Shown here in pieces: positions 1-11,623 of a stretch of 64,000 bases of DNA (the first letter of the stretch is position 1; each line of letters opens with the position of its first letter). Location: the NCBI GenBank assembly GCA_032821775.1, contig JAVLRN010000001.1, forward strand, positions 2,604,001-2,668,000, given 5' to 3'. The notes beneath the pieces were generated by a model. The model was not told where the DNA came from and made no database searches. It worked only from the letters and a program-made list of their open reading frames with translations. Position numbers and translations under genes: made by a program. This DNA is from Sanguinoderma infundibulare. Lineage: Eukaryota > Basidiomycota > Agaricomycetes > Polyporales > Polyporaceae.

Positions 1-1413
1 CACAAGGAACCAGAGCAGAAGGTTCATATCTTCGACCCAACTCCTCCAAGACTTCCTTCAATGAAGACCAAAGTACGTATGTCTAATGTCTCGACGCGTG
101 ATTCTTCAATCGTTTTTGCCAGAAAATCGATCGTTTTCTGGTCATGTCGCATTGCTTGGGAAGCGGTAGCTTCGCGCAAGTGCATTTAGCCATGGATACC
201 TCGGCATTCAAGCAGGTCGCGTGCAAATGCATCAAACGCAAGGGCTCAGAGAAGATCGAGAAGATTAAGAAAGAAGTGGACATTCTCCTCAGTCTTTCCC
301 ATGTATGTCGATCGTGTATTTGGCAACCTATCCGTCTCATCACTGATGACTCAACGTAGTTGAATATCAATACCGTTCGTGCAGCAACGAATGATGACCA
401 ATTTCTGTATGTTGTTGTGGTCCGCTCAACACGGTACTATACTGTTGACCGCATATAGCTACATTTTCCTGGAGCTTTGCACTGGCGGAGACCTCTTCTC
501 CTACATTGTCAGCCACCAGGACTCGCGGCTATCTCAGGATGAAGCGAAGTACATCATGTACCAACTTCTCAAGGGCCTCAAGTACCTTCACAACAGATTG
601 ATTTCTCATCGAGGTACGCTCCCGAACCCTAACAGTGGCAACATCTCTCCGTAATGTATTTGGTTGTAGACCTGAAGGTGCGCATCCCATGCGTTGTAAC
701 CATGCCAGTTTGATTCAGTCATCGCAGCCTGAGAACATCCTCCTTCATGCGCCTGGACCCTACCCTCGAATCCAAATAGCCGACTTCGGCCTCGCTCGCC
801 CAAAAGCATATCAAGAAACATTCAACGTCTGTGGCACCATCTCCTACCTCCCTCCGGAAGGCATCTTGGCACTGGACCATAAGCACCTGAGCTATGTCGG
901 CATGCCTTCGGACTGCTGGAGTTCTGGCGTGATAATGTACATCATGCTCTCGTAAGTCCCTCGTTTCTCAGCTTCGAGCCGGCGTAGTGACGAATTGATT
1001 GCAAAACGGCAGGGGGAGTCATCCATTCGACTACGGCAAGGTTGATGGAGAATCTGAGGTCTATTCCTACATGCCCGAGTCTGAAGATGAGGATTACGAC
1101 GGGTCCCAGTATTCGCAGGAGTCCATCCAGGCCGATCAACTGGTCAAACGACGCATCGTTCATGGCGAAATCTACTTCCCCAGCCCTGTATGGGACGAAA
1201 TGCCATGCGGTACGTCGGTTTGTACACATGATCTTCGAACAAACGTTGACCAAGTTGTGATTGATGCTAGCCATGGATCTCTGCAGGGACCTGCTCGTCT
1301 ATGATCCTAATGATCGCGCGACTGCCCAGATCGCCCTTCTACACGTCTGGTTCACTGCGGAACTGTTGGACCTGGAGCTCGCCTACCGATCTAGGATCGG
1401 TTTATCTGCGTAG
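1..1413 (+). CDS. Checkpoint-type Ser/Thr protein kinase (Chk2/Rad53-like), 5' end outside window
   Basis: Exons: <1-72, 123-302, 360-406, 459-613, 670-677, 728-951, 1013-1209, 1271-1413. These join without a phase break into 341 residues plus stop. Visible kinase motifs in order are the glycine loop GSGSFAQV, the VACKCIK lysine, HRDLKPEN, DFGLA, and LPPEG in place of the usual APE. The C-lobe ends in DPNDRATAQIALLHVWF. The CGTISYLPPEG activation segment and the CWSSGVIMYIMLSG stretch resemble the Rad53/Chk2/Dun1 group, whose FHA domain would lie upstream of this window. The catalytic-loop DLK codons come from an 8-nt micro-exon (670-677). Family placement is by motif only; another CaMK-group kinase is possible. 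The acidic insert near PESEDEDYDG in the C-lobe is unusual. Confidence 0.85.
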
Positions 1414-1690
1414 ATTATAGCGACAACGAATTCTAGATCCGCCGGGTACCACCGTTAACTAGCAACTAACTCGGCATCGGGCTTCTCAGTCTCGGATGGG
1501 TCTCTTTATCTCTCTCTCGGATTCTGCGCGTCTTCTGTGTTCATTGCGACTCATAGTCACTCATCACGACCAGCTTAGAATCACACATAATACATGGCAT
1601 TGTCGCGTCGGACATACATCAATACAAGCTGTCGTTGTCTGGTAAAATATACAATGGCGTTACTTCGTTCGCATTGTCTCTACATTTCTT

Positions 1691-3298
1691 TCACGCCTTC
1701 AAGAAGTTGGCATGGACTGATGTGACCGTCGATCAGCTCATCGACGAAACGACAGAGTCCAAGGAGAGACTTACAGTGAACATGGTCTGCCCCAAAGGTT
1801 GACATCTGTGCCACAAGACCACGGTGAGCCCACTGTATGCAGCTGAAATAGAACACAAACGGCGGCCTACAAAGAAGTAGCTGTGATCGTAGCCGTCCTG
1901 CGCCCGTACGCGGACCTGCACCTCGTCGTACCCCGCATCACGAGCCGCCTTCAGGAAGTTCTCCGGAAGCAGCTGGCCGGTCTTGTAGAAGTTATCCCCG
2001 GTACCCTGACGTCCCAAACGCGCGTCAGCTTCGCGCTTTGCTTCCCTCCTCCGTCACCTTTAGACGACAAAAGCACTCACGTAGTCGACGAGGATGTGGA
2101 CGGGGGCCTTGCCGAGCTTCTTGACGAGCTCCGTCGCGTCGTACTTGTCCTTGGCCTCCTCGACGCCGCCCTGGAGGTAGCCGGCGAAGGCCTTCTGGCC
2201 CCAGGGGCAGTTGATGGGATTCGCGATGGGCGCGAAGGCGGACACGGAGCGGTACTGCTTCGTGCCGGTGATGATGGAGTCGAGGTAGAGCGTCAGCGCG
2301 CCGTGGCCGCCCATCGAGTGGCCGAAGATGGACTGGCGGGTGAGGTCCTGTTTCAAAAACGGTTCATCCCGGAGGCGTTTCAGTACAGTTGTGTCGGATG
2401 TGGACAGAGAGATGCAGGTCTGGGAGAGGTGGCGCAGGCACGGATGCGGCGGAGGGAAGGGGGGGGGGGGATGGAAGCAGGAAAAAAACTGGGAGAGCAA
2501 AAAAAAAAAACGGAAACGGAGCACGGAGACGAAAAAAAAAACGTACGACGGGCAGTCCGGCGGTTTCGAGCGTTTGGGGGAGCTCGATGGTGACGTGGGT
2601 GAGCATGTTGTAGTGCTTCGACCACTTCGGGTTCGTCGCGTTCAGGTAGAAGCCCGCGCCTGCGTGCGGGTGTACGGGCGTACTTGAGCATGAGCAAATG
2701 CGGCAACCAGGATACCGCCCGGGACGGTCAGACAGGGACGGAGCGGGAGTAGGACGCACCGACGCCAAAGTCCCAGCTGTCCGTCTCGCCTTCGATGCCT
2801 GCGCCACGGGGAGAGGTGTCTGGGAAGAGGATCGCGATGCCCTCCTTGGCCGCCGCGCCAAAAAAGTTGCCTTTCTGCGCCCTACATGACAAAACGTGGA
2901 TGGGAAGCAGTCAGTGGTTAGTGGGCGGCGAACGTCGTCCCCGCCTGGCAGGACGTGCGGGGCGGCGATAAGTAACACTCACGCATTGTCTTCCGTGCAC
3001 GTCAGGCCGGATAGGTAGGTCAGCAGCGGGACCTTGTTCCCATTCCCAGCGTTCGCGGGGAGAAACAGGTTGAATTGCGCATGTAGCCCGCCCAGCGCGG
3101 CAGACTGGGCGTGTGTGGGGTGTCGTCCATCCAGAAGGCGGATGCGGGGAAGTAAGAAAACATTAACCGAGACATGATGATCAGCGCTCCTCCCCCACGG
3201 AAAAACGACGTCATAGGGTTCTCTCGACCGACCTTGAACTTGTACTTGACGAGCTGGCCGTCGAAGACCTTGTTCGACGAGAGCTGCTCGAGAGCCAT
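1691..3298 (-). CDS. S-formylglutathione hydrolase (esterase D family)
   Basis: Hydrolyses S-formylglutathione to glutathione and formate (EC 3.1.2.12), the second step of glutathione-dependent formaldehyde detoxification in the cytosol. Exons (coding order): 3233-3298, 2983-3104, 2760-2881, 2547-2659, 2081-2347, 1871-2005, 1775-1805, 1691-1716; 293 aa, close to the usual 280-290. Family landmarks are [20 protein letters not shown], the nucleophile elbow GHSMGGHG (Ser about residue 152), and a C-terminal GYDHSYFF with the catalytic His followed by [14 protein letters not shown]. The start is the ATG of MALEQL. The first donor (GTCGGT) is weak. The intron 2348-2546 is about 200 nt, several times longer than its neighbours, and carries long poly-G and poly-A runs. 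It converges on the upstream kinase gene with a 277-bp gap. Confidence 0.93.
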
Positions 3299-3857
3299 AA
3301 GTAATCTTTGCACGCTAGCACGAGGCGCGAACAGCGGAGTGTATGGTCAATAGAAGTGGAGCGAGGTCAACGTCGAGACTCGATCGATAGGGATTGGGCA
3401 CAAAGCACTGCAGCATCCAGATGACGACAATGCCCGAATGGATCGCGCCGTGTCCCGGGCCCCGGCAGCTTCGCATTTCGTCGTCGCCATCGTTGGTCTC
3501 ATGAACATGGCCATGGGACGAAACTGCCCGCAAAGTCACTCACCTGTTCCCGAAGCCTGGCTTCTTTCGGAGCCGCACGGTAGCATCGGGACTCCGAAAC
3601 TCAAAGAGGGAGAACCCACTGCGCGATGAGCCGCCCTACACATTCGACCCTCGCACCTTCGCCCGCATTCGTAGCTGGAAACGAGATCGTAATACTATGT
3701 AGTGATTAGCATTACCGTACAAAATTATAGACAGTGAATCGTTAGTAGATATGTGCTCGTATAGGGCGTGAAGTAGGCGTGCCATGGATACTAGTCATGC
3801 AGTTATGGGGTATGGGAGGAACCTATCGCGATACAGTCCAGTGGCAGTCTGGGACGG
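3299..3857. other. Intergenic, about 560 bp, between two minus-strand genes
   Basis: This holds the upstream region of the S-formylglutathione hydrolase gene and the 3' flank of the lipase gene. I see no convincing coding exon; short open frames here lack family-like sequence. Confidence 0.6.
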
Positions 3858-6642
3858 TCACCTCGGGGGAGCAGGAAGATCCTTCGTCCCTTTACTCTTC
3901 TGAGCCTCCGAAAGTTCGCGCGCGTTGGCGTCCAATCGCGGTGTTTGTAGAGGCACCTGAGGCTGAGGCTGCGCAACGGACACACCCTCCGCACGCTCGA
4001 CATCGACAGTCTGAATAGCATCCCCAGATGCGTCCGCGCTCTCCGCCGTCGCTTCGCCCTTGGCCAAGCTGTCCGCCATCTCCGCGCGCTCCCGTTCTCT
4101 CCGCTCTTCGCTCGTCTCCCCCTCTGATCGTGGCTCCCCACCTTCCCAACCCTCGGGCGGCTCCTGCCCCTCGACGACGCGTGCGAGGTGGTCCGCGATG
4201 CCGAGGTAGAACGTCGCGGGCTTGAACTTAATCTCGCGGCCCATGATCTCCGCCCACTTGTAGCGCGCGGTGTTGATCCACCCCACGAGGTCGAGGTGGT
4301 TCACGCCCTCGAGCGTGCCTAGGTACGTTCCCTGCGTTTGAAATCGAAACAAGACGTCGGTCATGCATATACGAAACGCACGGACGAGAACGTTACGTAC
4401 CCACTGCGCCGACTGGAGCGAGACGAGCCCATCGTTTGGTCCCTCCTTCTCAAGCACGATGGTGTGTGGCCACCTGTCAAGTCGCGTGCCGCCACGCATC
4501 AGCTTCCGTCTTTCCAACTCTGACAAACGCGAATATAAAAACCGCAGCGCGACACAAGAACGGAAGAAAGTACTACCCATAACGAGGGTAGAGGTGAAAA
4601 GGCGGGCATAGCCTCGGTCACGAACAATCAAACGGTCAAAAACAAAACAAGCACACTCACTTCCACGTATCTATCAGGCCCGGCTCGTACACGGCACCCC
4701 AGCTGAAGTAGTGCACGCCAGGGACATCGGGCGTGTTCTCGTTGAAGGCGCGCATGTTCTCGATCGTCAGAAACTCGAACGCCTTCCCGTCCCCGCCGCC
4801 GTTGGGGAGCAAATCGAGAAGAGAGAGCACTGACGGCATCCGTTCCTTACCCACCGTGGCAAGGAAGTGGTCGGCGAACGAGGAACCCCGGTGGGGCGCT
4901 GATATCGTGGTGACAGAGAGCACTTCGAAGGGCCTGTCCGTTAAGTGGCTTGTGAGATACCGGCAGTCGATTCCACCCTGTTCATGAGGGGCATGTCAGC
5001 ATAAGCATGATGATACGCGCATATAACAGGATTCGGCACATGGCCTTGAAGGAGCGACGCACCATGCTGTGGCCTGTTGGGTGGTTATCCTACAGTCCGC
5101 ATAAGCACGCCAGCAGTAACAGTCGCTTGAGGACGTACCAATGAGATGGACTGCGCGTCCAGCGTACTTGTCCGCGATCTTTTCGCACAGAACCTTTGCG
5201 CGATCTATTGGAGAACTGGTCGCGGGCACGCGCGTCGTAAGAACCTGATTGCGCGGCAATGGATGCCATTAACATGCTGCGCTAGGGCGGGATTACGACA
5301 ATAGAAGTGAGCGGTACCTCGATGCCGTTGGCCTCCAATGCGTCCCTGATTCCTCTCCAATGCTGAACCTGCAATGGGGCGATCGCCGGACCGAGGGTGA
5401 CAGTGTCAAAGCCCATGAGCCCGTGGCAGAACACGATTGGGTTCTTGGTCGGCACATCTGTCAAGCAAGAAAGAGGCAGGATCCAAGTCAGAAATTCTAC
5501 TTGCAGGATTGGAAGGGAAGCAGACGGGAAGACACGGTAGACGTACATTTGCGCCTAATATTTTCGCGCTCTGCAGCCGCGGTCTCCGCTCTGTCCTCGT
5601 CGGCCAAGAGAGGGTTAAGGTTCTCCTTGTCGACATTCTCTTCTGGTGAGAACCAGTTCCGGAGATTTGGCAACTGCGGGAAGTTGAAGGCTTGAGAAGG
5701 CGGTGATGTGTGGATGCTTCTGGTGCGTTCGTGGATGGATCGTAGTGATTGGAGAGAAGACTGGGATGGGGGAGAACTGCTGAGGTGGACAGGCGCGGGA
5801 GAGTGGGGCATGGGAAGAGGGATGGGAGTGGGGCTGAGAAGAAGGTCAAAGTCGGAGCGGTCGTATTGGTCTGGGTTGGGAGGCCGGGCGAAGGGGTCGT
5901 CGAATGGGTCGGAGTAGGTAGGTCTGACGTAGGAAGCTGGGGGCGGGGGAGAGAGGAATGCGGTGGGCATGGTGGACCTTGTGAGGTTGGAGAAGTAGGA
6001 TGGCCTTTGGAATGCAGGCTGGAGGCGGGCCGTCTCTGGTCTGGAGGGCAATCTGATGTGGTCAGAGTTGGATCTGGAATGGGAAACGATGTGGGGGTCA
6101 TCCGAAAAGGCATCTGCTAGTGCGGAGAGAGCAGAGGAAGGGGTTGTTGGCGTCGACGGGCCAGGGGTATCAGATTGGCTCGCGGCAGGGCTGGATGGGC
6201 GCGAATGGACTGGTGAAGTGGACATTGTGGCGTTCTTGACAGAGAACCAACGGAGAATGGGAAGAGAAGGCTGAGAGGCATGCTTGCCGTTCTGTGCAGG
6301 GCGGCAGCGATCCAGAGCGGCAGATGGCGGGTGACTGAGTTTCATGGTGGGAGAAGTAGGAGAGTGAGTAAGAGTTTGTTGTCGGGAAGGTGTGTTTGGA
6401 GATAGTTTGGTAGACGAGGCGACGGCTGCGGGAAAGCGTGGAGTCCTCATGGAGGAAGACGACGAATCGTCAAGGGGGATGGTTGCGGGGCCGGGGGCGT
6501 CCGGCGCAGAGTCTGCGGTTGATGGAAGGGCAGGGGAGGAGAGCGAGGAGAAGAAGGACTGCAGCCTGGCCGAGATGTCGAGTCTGTCGCTGTCCGAGCT
6601 TGCTCTGCCCTCGTCGCCATCCCTTTCTGCACCGACACCCAT
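3858..6642 (-). CDS. Alpha/beta-hydrolase triacylglycerol lipase (Tgl2-like) with long disordered N-terminus
   Basis: Exons (coding order): 5547-6642, 5318-5457, 5139-5244, 5063-5073, 4661-4977, 4401-4509, 3858-4331; 750 aa, all phases consistent. Residues 1-365 are Ser/Pro/Thr-rich and low complexity. The lipase domain starts at NPIVFCHGLMGFD (oxyanion-type HG), continues to GHSMGG (Ser about 450), then GPNDGLVS (probable catalytic Asp) and GVNHLDLVGW (probable catalytic His). This order matches fungal triacylglycerol lipases such as yeast Tgl2. The elbow GHSM is encoded by an 11-nt micro-exon at 5063-5073. The C-terminal tail of about 110 residues is charged and has no recognisable domain. 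The start is the first in-frame ATG of the long exon; a downstream start removing part of the disordered region cannot be excluded. Substrate preference is inferred from family only. Confidence 0.85.
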
Positions 6643-7246
6643 CAGCCGACGGACTCGGAGACGGACTCAGACTCGGAGAGAGCTCAAGCAGCATCCGTGA
6701 CTGTGACGTCACCCGCACTCCAAGTATCCCGTGTCTCGCGTCGCCAAATTCGCGTACCCGGTCCGCCGGCATTCGAGACACGACGCTGGTCACTGGCTCA
6801 GCAGTGCATCCGAACATGCCATCCATCCTCACACATTTCTATATACCGCTCCAGACCGCCTCTCCCATCTCTCGTTCCCGATGCTTAGACTCGTCGGCCC
6901 CCAACGCGCGTACTTGGTACCCCTCAAACAACGTTATGGAACCACTCTGCGCTTCGGCATTTCCATCCGGTCCCCCTTCCCGGCTGGTGGGACAAACATC
7001 CATGATTCGACCGCGGGACGTTACCTCATATCTCGACATTCTTCAATCACTCGATGCTGTGTGCCATCTCAAGATTACATCTGTCGCACGCCCAGGCTGC
7101 CCACATAATCCCCATCTCCACCCTCCCCCCGAACTCCCTGTGTGCCCCCTCTTAGACCTCCCATCTTTCCCGCCCTCATTTCTCCCTCTCCCTTCTTCTT
7201 CCCCCCGCCATTCAGATCCGCGTTTCCTCGCAATCCTCCCCGTCCG
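6643..7246. promoter_or_regulatory. Divergent intergenic region between lipase and Kelch-only gene
   Basis: This 604-bp region separates two head-to-head genes and must hold both promoters. Its right half is strongly pyrimidine-rich on the plus strand (CCT/TTC tracts at about 7110-7246), as is common just upstream of fungal start sites. I recognise no specific binding motif. Confidence 0.5.
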
Positions 7247-9066
7247 ATGAAATTGTGGTGCCCTCCCTCTACTCCTCCCCTTCTCCGCCGTCTCACCTCC
7301 AAGAAGAGCTATTCAGACCTTGCCTTCGTTAAGAAGACAAATCTCTCACGCGGAAATTCCAAGCAGAGCGACAAGTAAGTCCGTTATTAATCCCCCTCCC
7401 TCATTTCTTTCTTAACGGCCCTCCCTCGATAAGAACCCTCGTCGAACCACAACTCCCCAAGTCTGAGAAAGCCATCCAGTATGCGGCAGAATTCGATGTC
7501 CTCCTCATCGACGCCCCTCCCGTCCCTCCCAAGGATCCCAGTCCTCCAACAAGCCCCGCTTCCCCACTGACCGCTGACCGGAGCTTGCTCGAGCAGCCCA
7601 ACGAGAAGCCTGTTCAGAACTTGGAACCAACCGCGGAGCACCATGCTCTACACTCGCACAAGTCTCAGACCAAGCCGCTGCCGACGCCCGACACAGAGTC
7701 CGACCCCGGGGATTCTGAGCCAATATACCCATGGTACCGTCGCCGGCTTCACTCTCCAACCGACAGCACCTCCCAATACACCGCTTCCCAGCCGGCCCTC
7801 TTTCCGCGCAGCGACTTTGCCATGTCAACATCAGGCTCCTCTCGCGCCGGTCTCAATCTTTTCGGCGGCCTCGTCAGCGATCGCGCCAAGAACGACGTCT
7901 ATACCGTTTCCGTCAAGGACCAGTCTGTGACGCGCCTGCATACCATCGGAGACGTTCCGTCCCCGCGGTTTGGCCAAGCGAGCGCGTATGCCGGCAGTGT
8001 CGTCGTCGTATGGGGCGGGGACACCACCTCGGCGTCGTCCAACCAGCTGCGAGCTAGGGCAAAATACGACAACGCCCTGTATTTTCTGAACCTCGGTCAG
8101 TCTGCCTTTCTTGGAGACGATTGAAACCAATGCCTAACAGCAATTATTTGATAGTATCTCGTGAGTGGACGCGCATACACGTCACCGGCCCAGCGCCACA
8201 AGGGCGCATCGGACACTCGGTCGTCATGATCGGCCCAAAGGTTTACGTCTTTGGCGGAGAGGCAAACGGCCAGTTCTTCAACGATCTCTGGTGCTTTGAA
8301 CTCAGCACACGTGCGCACCCCTCTTCCGCTTTGAACCGACTGCGATCTCACGTTGAGTTTATCAGTGATCTCCAAGCCCGCCTGGCAGCAGATCGAACTT
8401 CCCAAATCCATCACCGAAAAGCCTGCCCCGCGCTCAGGCCACGTCTGTGTCACGTACAAGGACCAGCTCATCATGTACGTCCTTTCCTTGACCATTGGTT
8501 TAACCACACGCTTCCTTCACCTCCACCCTTCACTCGCTCACGCGCTTACGTACTAGCTTCGGCGGAACCGACGGTCAATATCACTATAATGACACCTGGG
8601 CGTTCGACACCACGACCAAAGCCTGGTGCGAGCTCCCCTGTATCGGCTACATCCCCTCCCCGCGCGCAGGCCATGCCGCCGCGCTCGTCGACGACATCAT
8701 CTACGTCTTTGGTGGGCATGGCGTCAACGGCGCGAACATTGGCCAGCTCGCCGCGTTCAAGATCACGAGCAAACGCTGGTTCATGTTCCAAAACATGGGT
8801 CCGGAGCCATCCCCACGCTCGGGCCATGGGATGGCCGCCGTTGGCTCGAAGGTGTACGTCCTCGGTGGCGTTTGCGAGGACAACTTGGTGGCGGATGGGA
8901 AAGAGTCCAACGTTATGTATATCCTAGAGACCAGTAAGTCGTGGGCCCTGGTGTTCGACGCTGATATACGCCAACGGCTGACGGACGGGTGTGTTTTTTC
9001 GGTAAAGACAGCATCAAGTATCCCCCGACGAAGCCGCGCGAGAAGCTCTCTCCGAAAGCGTCATAG
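7247..9066 (+). CDS. Kelch-repeat protein, truncated paralogue of the Tea1-like protein
   Basis: Exons: 7247-7374, 7434-8095, 8155-8310, 8366-8474, 8557-8933, 9008-9066; 496 aa. A disordered N-terminal part (about 170 residues) is followed by Kelch blades with the typical pattern PSPRxGH...VYVFGG...NDLW.F. Visible repeats start at LFGGLVSDR, VWGGD, GHSVVMIGPKVYVFGG, GHVCVTYKDQLIIFGG, GHAAALVDDIIYVFGG and GHGMAAVGSKVYVLGG, enough for a beta-propeller. The protein then ends after SIKYPPTKPREKLSPKAS. Sequence and most intron positions match the Kelch half of the gene at 13133-18025, but the coiled-coil half is absent. Kelch proteins of the Tea1/Kel1 type mark cell ends and bind polarity factors; the role of a coiled-coil-less form is unknown. 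The start is the ATG before LWCPPSTPP and is less certain than the body. Confidence 0.85.
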
Positions 9067-9717
9067 ACATGTAGCCGCCAAGTGCAGCAGCGCTGGTCGT
9101 GATCCATTTTGCGTTCCGCTTTCGTTAGCGTTGCCTAGTGCAGCCGCATCTATTCTTTCTTTAACCCGATACCCAGTCCGGCGACTGGGGCTTTCACTCC
9201 CCACGTCACGTTCCTTTAAGGTCTTGCGCTTAAATTATTGACTTTGCCCTTCGTTTAACCCCACCTCTCCTTCTCTTTTGTGCTGTGACATATATCCGGC
9301 GTGTACTTGTACGAAGCTCTGACGAAGCCACAACGAAGCCACGTTGATTGTGGATTCTGTATACCGGTAGTTGTGGCAGATCTGTATGCGTATACGATAA
9401 TTGGGTTTCCGTGTGGTTATACTCCTGTTTGGTTCACCTTGCCACAGAGTCCCATCTTTTAGGAATTGGATGTTGAATATCCACGTCGTCCCTTATGCAC
9501 CTTCACCCCAGATGACGTAGTTCCAAATACGAGGGCGCCCCTGTCGTCGCTTCACCGTATCACGAAACGAACCAGGCCTCGAGGAAGGCATCCTATAGCT
9601 GTTTCGCCGCTCTCTCTCGTCCCAGTCAGCCTCCCCGTCGCTTTGTCGTTCCACTCTGAATTCTCCCGGGTCGCCCGCAAGCAACTCCCCTCCCTGGTTG
9701 CGCACCTGGCCGCAAGC
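9067..9717. other. Intergenic, about 650 bp
   Basis: This holds the 3' flank of the Kelch-only gene and the promoter of the Kre9-like gene. An in-frame ATG at 9466 would add 84 residues to the downstream gene, but that extension would bury its signal peptide. I see nothing else. Confidence 0.5.
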
Positions 9718-10507
9718 ATGGTCGCCTTTCGACGCTCTCGGACTGCGCTCGATAACGCTTTCGGTCCTGCCCTCCTCAGCTTCGCCTTCACGCTGTCCGT
9801 CGCCGTCGCCGTCACCGCGCTGCCCGTGGCCAACGCTTTCTACTTGCCCCAGGAGTTTAACCTCGCCGCCGCACGCAACGAGACTGCTGCCGCGGGTGCC
9901 TGGAGGTGGCGACGGACCGACGCCTACGGTGCGGTGTATCCCCAGAACGACACCACCGCCGCCGCCGCCGCGGGGGTCGGCGCGCGGGACGTCTGGAGCC
10001 CGAAGATCTTGCACCCGAAGGCCGGCGACGTCTGGCGGGCGGGGAACATCGTGCAGATATTGTGGTATGTGGTTTCCCTTTGTTGTCACCGAGTGCCGCG
10101 GCGCGAACGTTTGACGCGCCACAGGGATACCTCCGAGCAGCCCGAGGAAGTCACAAACTACATGGGGAGCGTGATCCTGGGGCACGAGCAGAGCCCGGAC
10201 GGGAACGAACATCTAGATTTTAGTAAGGGCTCGACCGACGCGTCTACACGTTCTTTGGTGTGGCTGACGATGTTGGGTTGCGCGTGCAGAACACCCGCTG
10301 GCGGAGGGCTTCAACCTCACGCAGGGCGCGGTCACGGTCGTCGTGCCTGAATGCAATCCGTCGACAAGTTATTTTGTTGTCTGTGAGTAATCCCGGCAGT
10401 GGTGGCGTACCTGTGCGAGGACTGACAGGGTTCGTGTAGTGTATGGCGACTCGGGGAACCGGAGCCCTTACTTCACGATCCTCGAGCGTCCGTTGATTGT
10501 TATTTGA
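9718..10507 (+). CDS. Secreted Kre9/Knh1-type N-terminal domain protein
   Basis: Exons: 9718-10064, 10125-10222, 10290-10382, 10440-10507; 201 aa. Residues 1-40 form a signal peptide-like stretch with a basic start and a long Ala/Val/Leu core ending near VANAFYLP. After an Asn-glycosylation-rich linker (NET, NDT), a domain runs from about residue 87: DVWSPKILHPKAGDVW, GNIVQILWDTS, GSVILGHEQ, LAEGFNLTQGAVTVVVPE, and YFVVLYGDSGNRSPYFTIL. This matches the Ser/Thr-rich cell-wall family with a Kre9/Knh1 N-terminal fold common in basidiomycetes, often GPI-anchored. Here the protein stops right after the domain, with no Ser/Thr-rich stalk and no GPI signal, so a soluble secreted product is likely. 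A role in cell-wall beta-glucan is family inference only. Confidence 0.8.
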
Positions 10508-11623
10508 CTGGTGGGACTGGCAATGGGTATGCATATACGTGCATGTAGTCTGAATGCATTGGGGTGAATACAATTTCTGTGACCAGTGAACGAGCGCATT
10601 GATACAAGCATAGAGATAGAGTAAAAGCATGGGTGGAAGACGTCCTCCAATGAAAAGAAAACATGCTCGCGAAGAGCACACTAGGGCGAAAAATTGGTGC
10701 AAAAACACCACAGCGCAAGAGTAGTCTGAATTGAGTTTCGCCTGGCACCGAAGTACCATTTGCAGCGAGCCGCGAAGTGCACTGAAGGACGTCTGCCTCG
10801 GGGTCCCCTCTCCGCTACCAAAGCCTCGTCTGCCCCACAGTAGGGATGGACCGCCGTAGCACCTACATGAAGTCCATGTACTGAGCAGCAGCTGCATAGG
10901 CAGCGCCGCGCGTGCCGCGCCACGAAGACGACCGACGCGATGGACACGATAACCCGGAGCAGAGCGGACGAGACAGCGCGCCCGATCCCCACGACGCTTT
11001 CAAGCCACCGAGACCGAACCCTCCTCGCCATGTGAGGCCCCGGGCGGGAGGCCACATACGGTCAGAATCTTCGGGATTGCAGCGTCGGGCACCGCGGTGC
11101 CGCGCGCCAGTCTCAGCGACGGATGTATGGTGCGTCGTTGGGTCGTCACAGACGCAACCAGCACGGGTACCAACCCAGCTAGAGTCGATCGGGGGGGAGG
11201 TGGGGCATTGGGATGCTGGATGGGGGGGGATTGGAATGCTCAGACCTTAGCCCGCTCACGAGCACGGATGGGCGGCCCCTGAGGAGGAAGCCGCCATCTT
11301 GTTCTGGGTGAGCTTCGCGGCCTTTGCGGTGTGGGTGGTCGTATGAGTCTCGAGACCGGTAGTTGCATTGGTAAATAAACCAGTGAACCCATGCAGGGAA
11401 CACTGATCCAACACCGCACTTGCCAGCTCTCGACGCGACCTTGAGGGAGGAAAACGTTTGACGCGCATCGATCGACCTGGACATGTTGTTTGTTCGTGTT
11501 TGTTGATATGACACGTGAATTGATCGGGCCTGTTAACAAGCGCCCATATAGACGATCGGGACCAGCCCAGATTTGGGCTGAGGTACGGCCACAGTTGCGC
11601 TCATCCACTGGCCACAAGCCACC
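10508..11623. other. Intergenic, about 1.1 kb, no confident gene
   Basis: On the minus strand a 117-codon frame starts at 11031 and encodes a basic, hydrophobic N-terminal stretch (SALLRVIVSIASVVFVA). An overlapping frame ends in AAYAAAAQYMDFM. Neither can be tied to a family or to a consistent splice model. A run of G/C homopolymers lies at about 11187-11231. No RNA gene was recognised. Confidence 0.4.

Noticed and set aside
1883..2593. 236-codon plus-strand open frame
   Set aside because: It is antisense to S-formylglutathione hydrolase and crosses its introns; the minus strand carries the real enzyme.
10681..11031. 117-codon minus-strand frame with a hydrophobic stretch
   Set aside because: No family resemblance and no splice partner; the overlapping frame is as plausible, so I could not support a gene.
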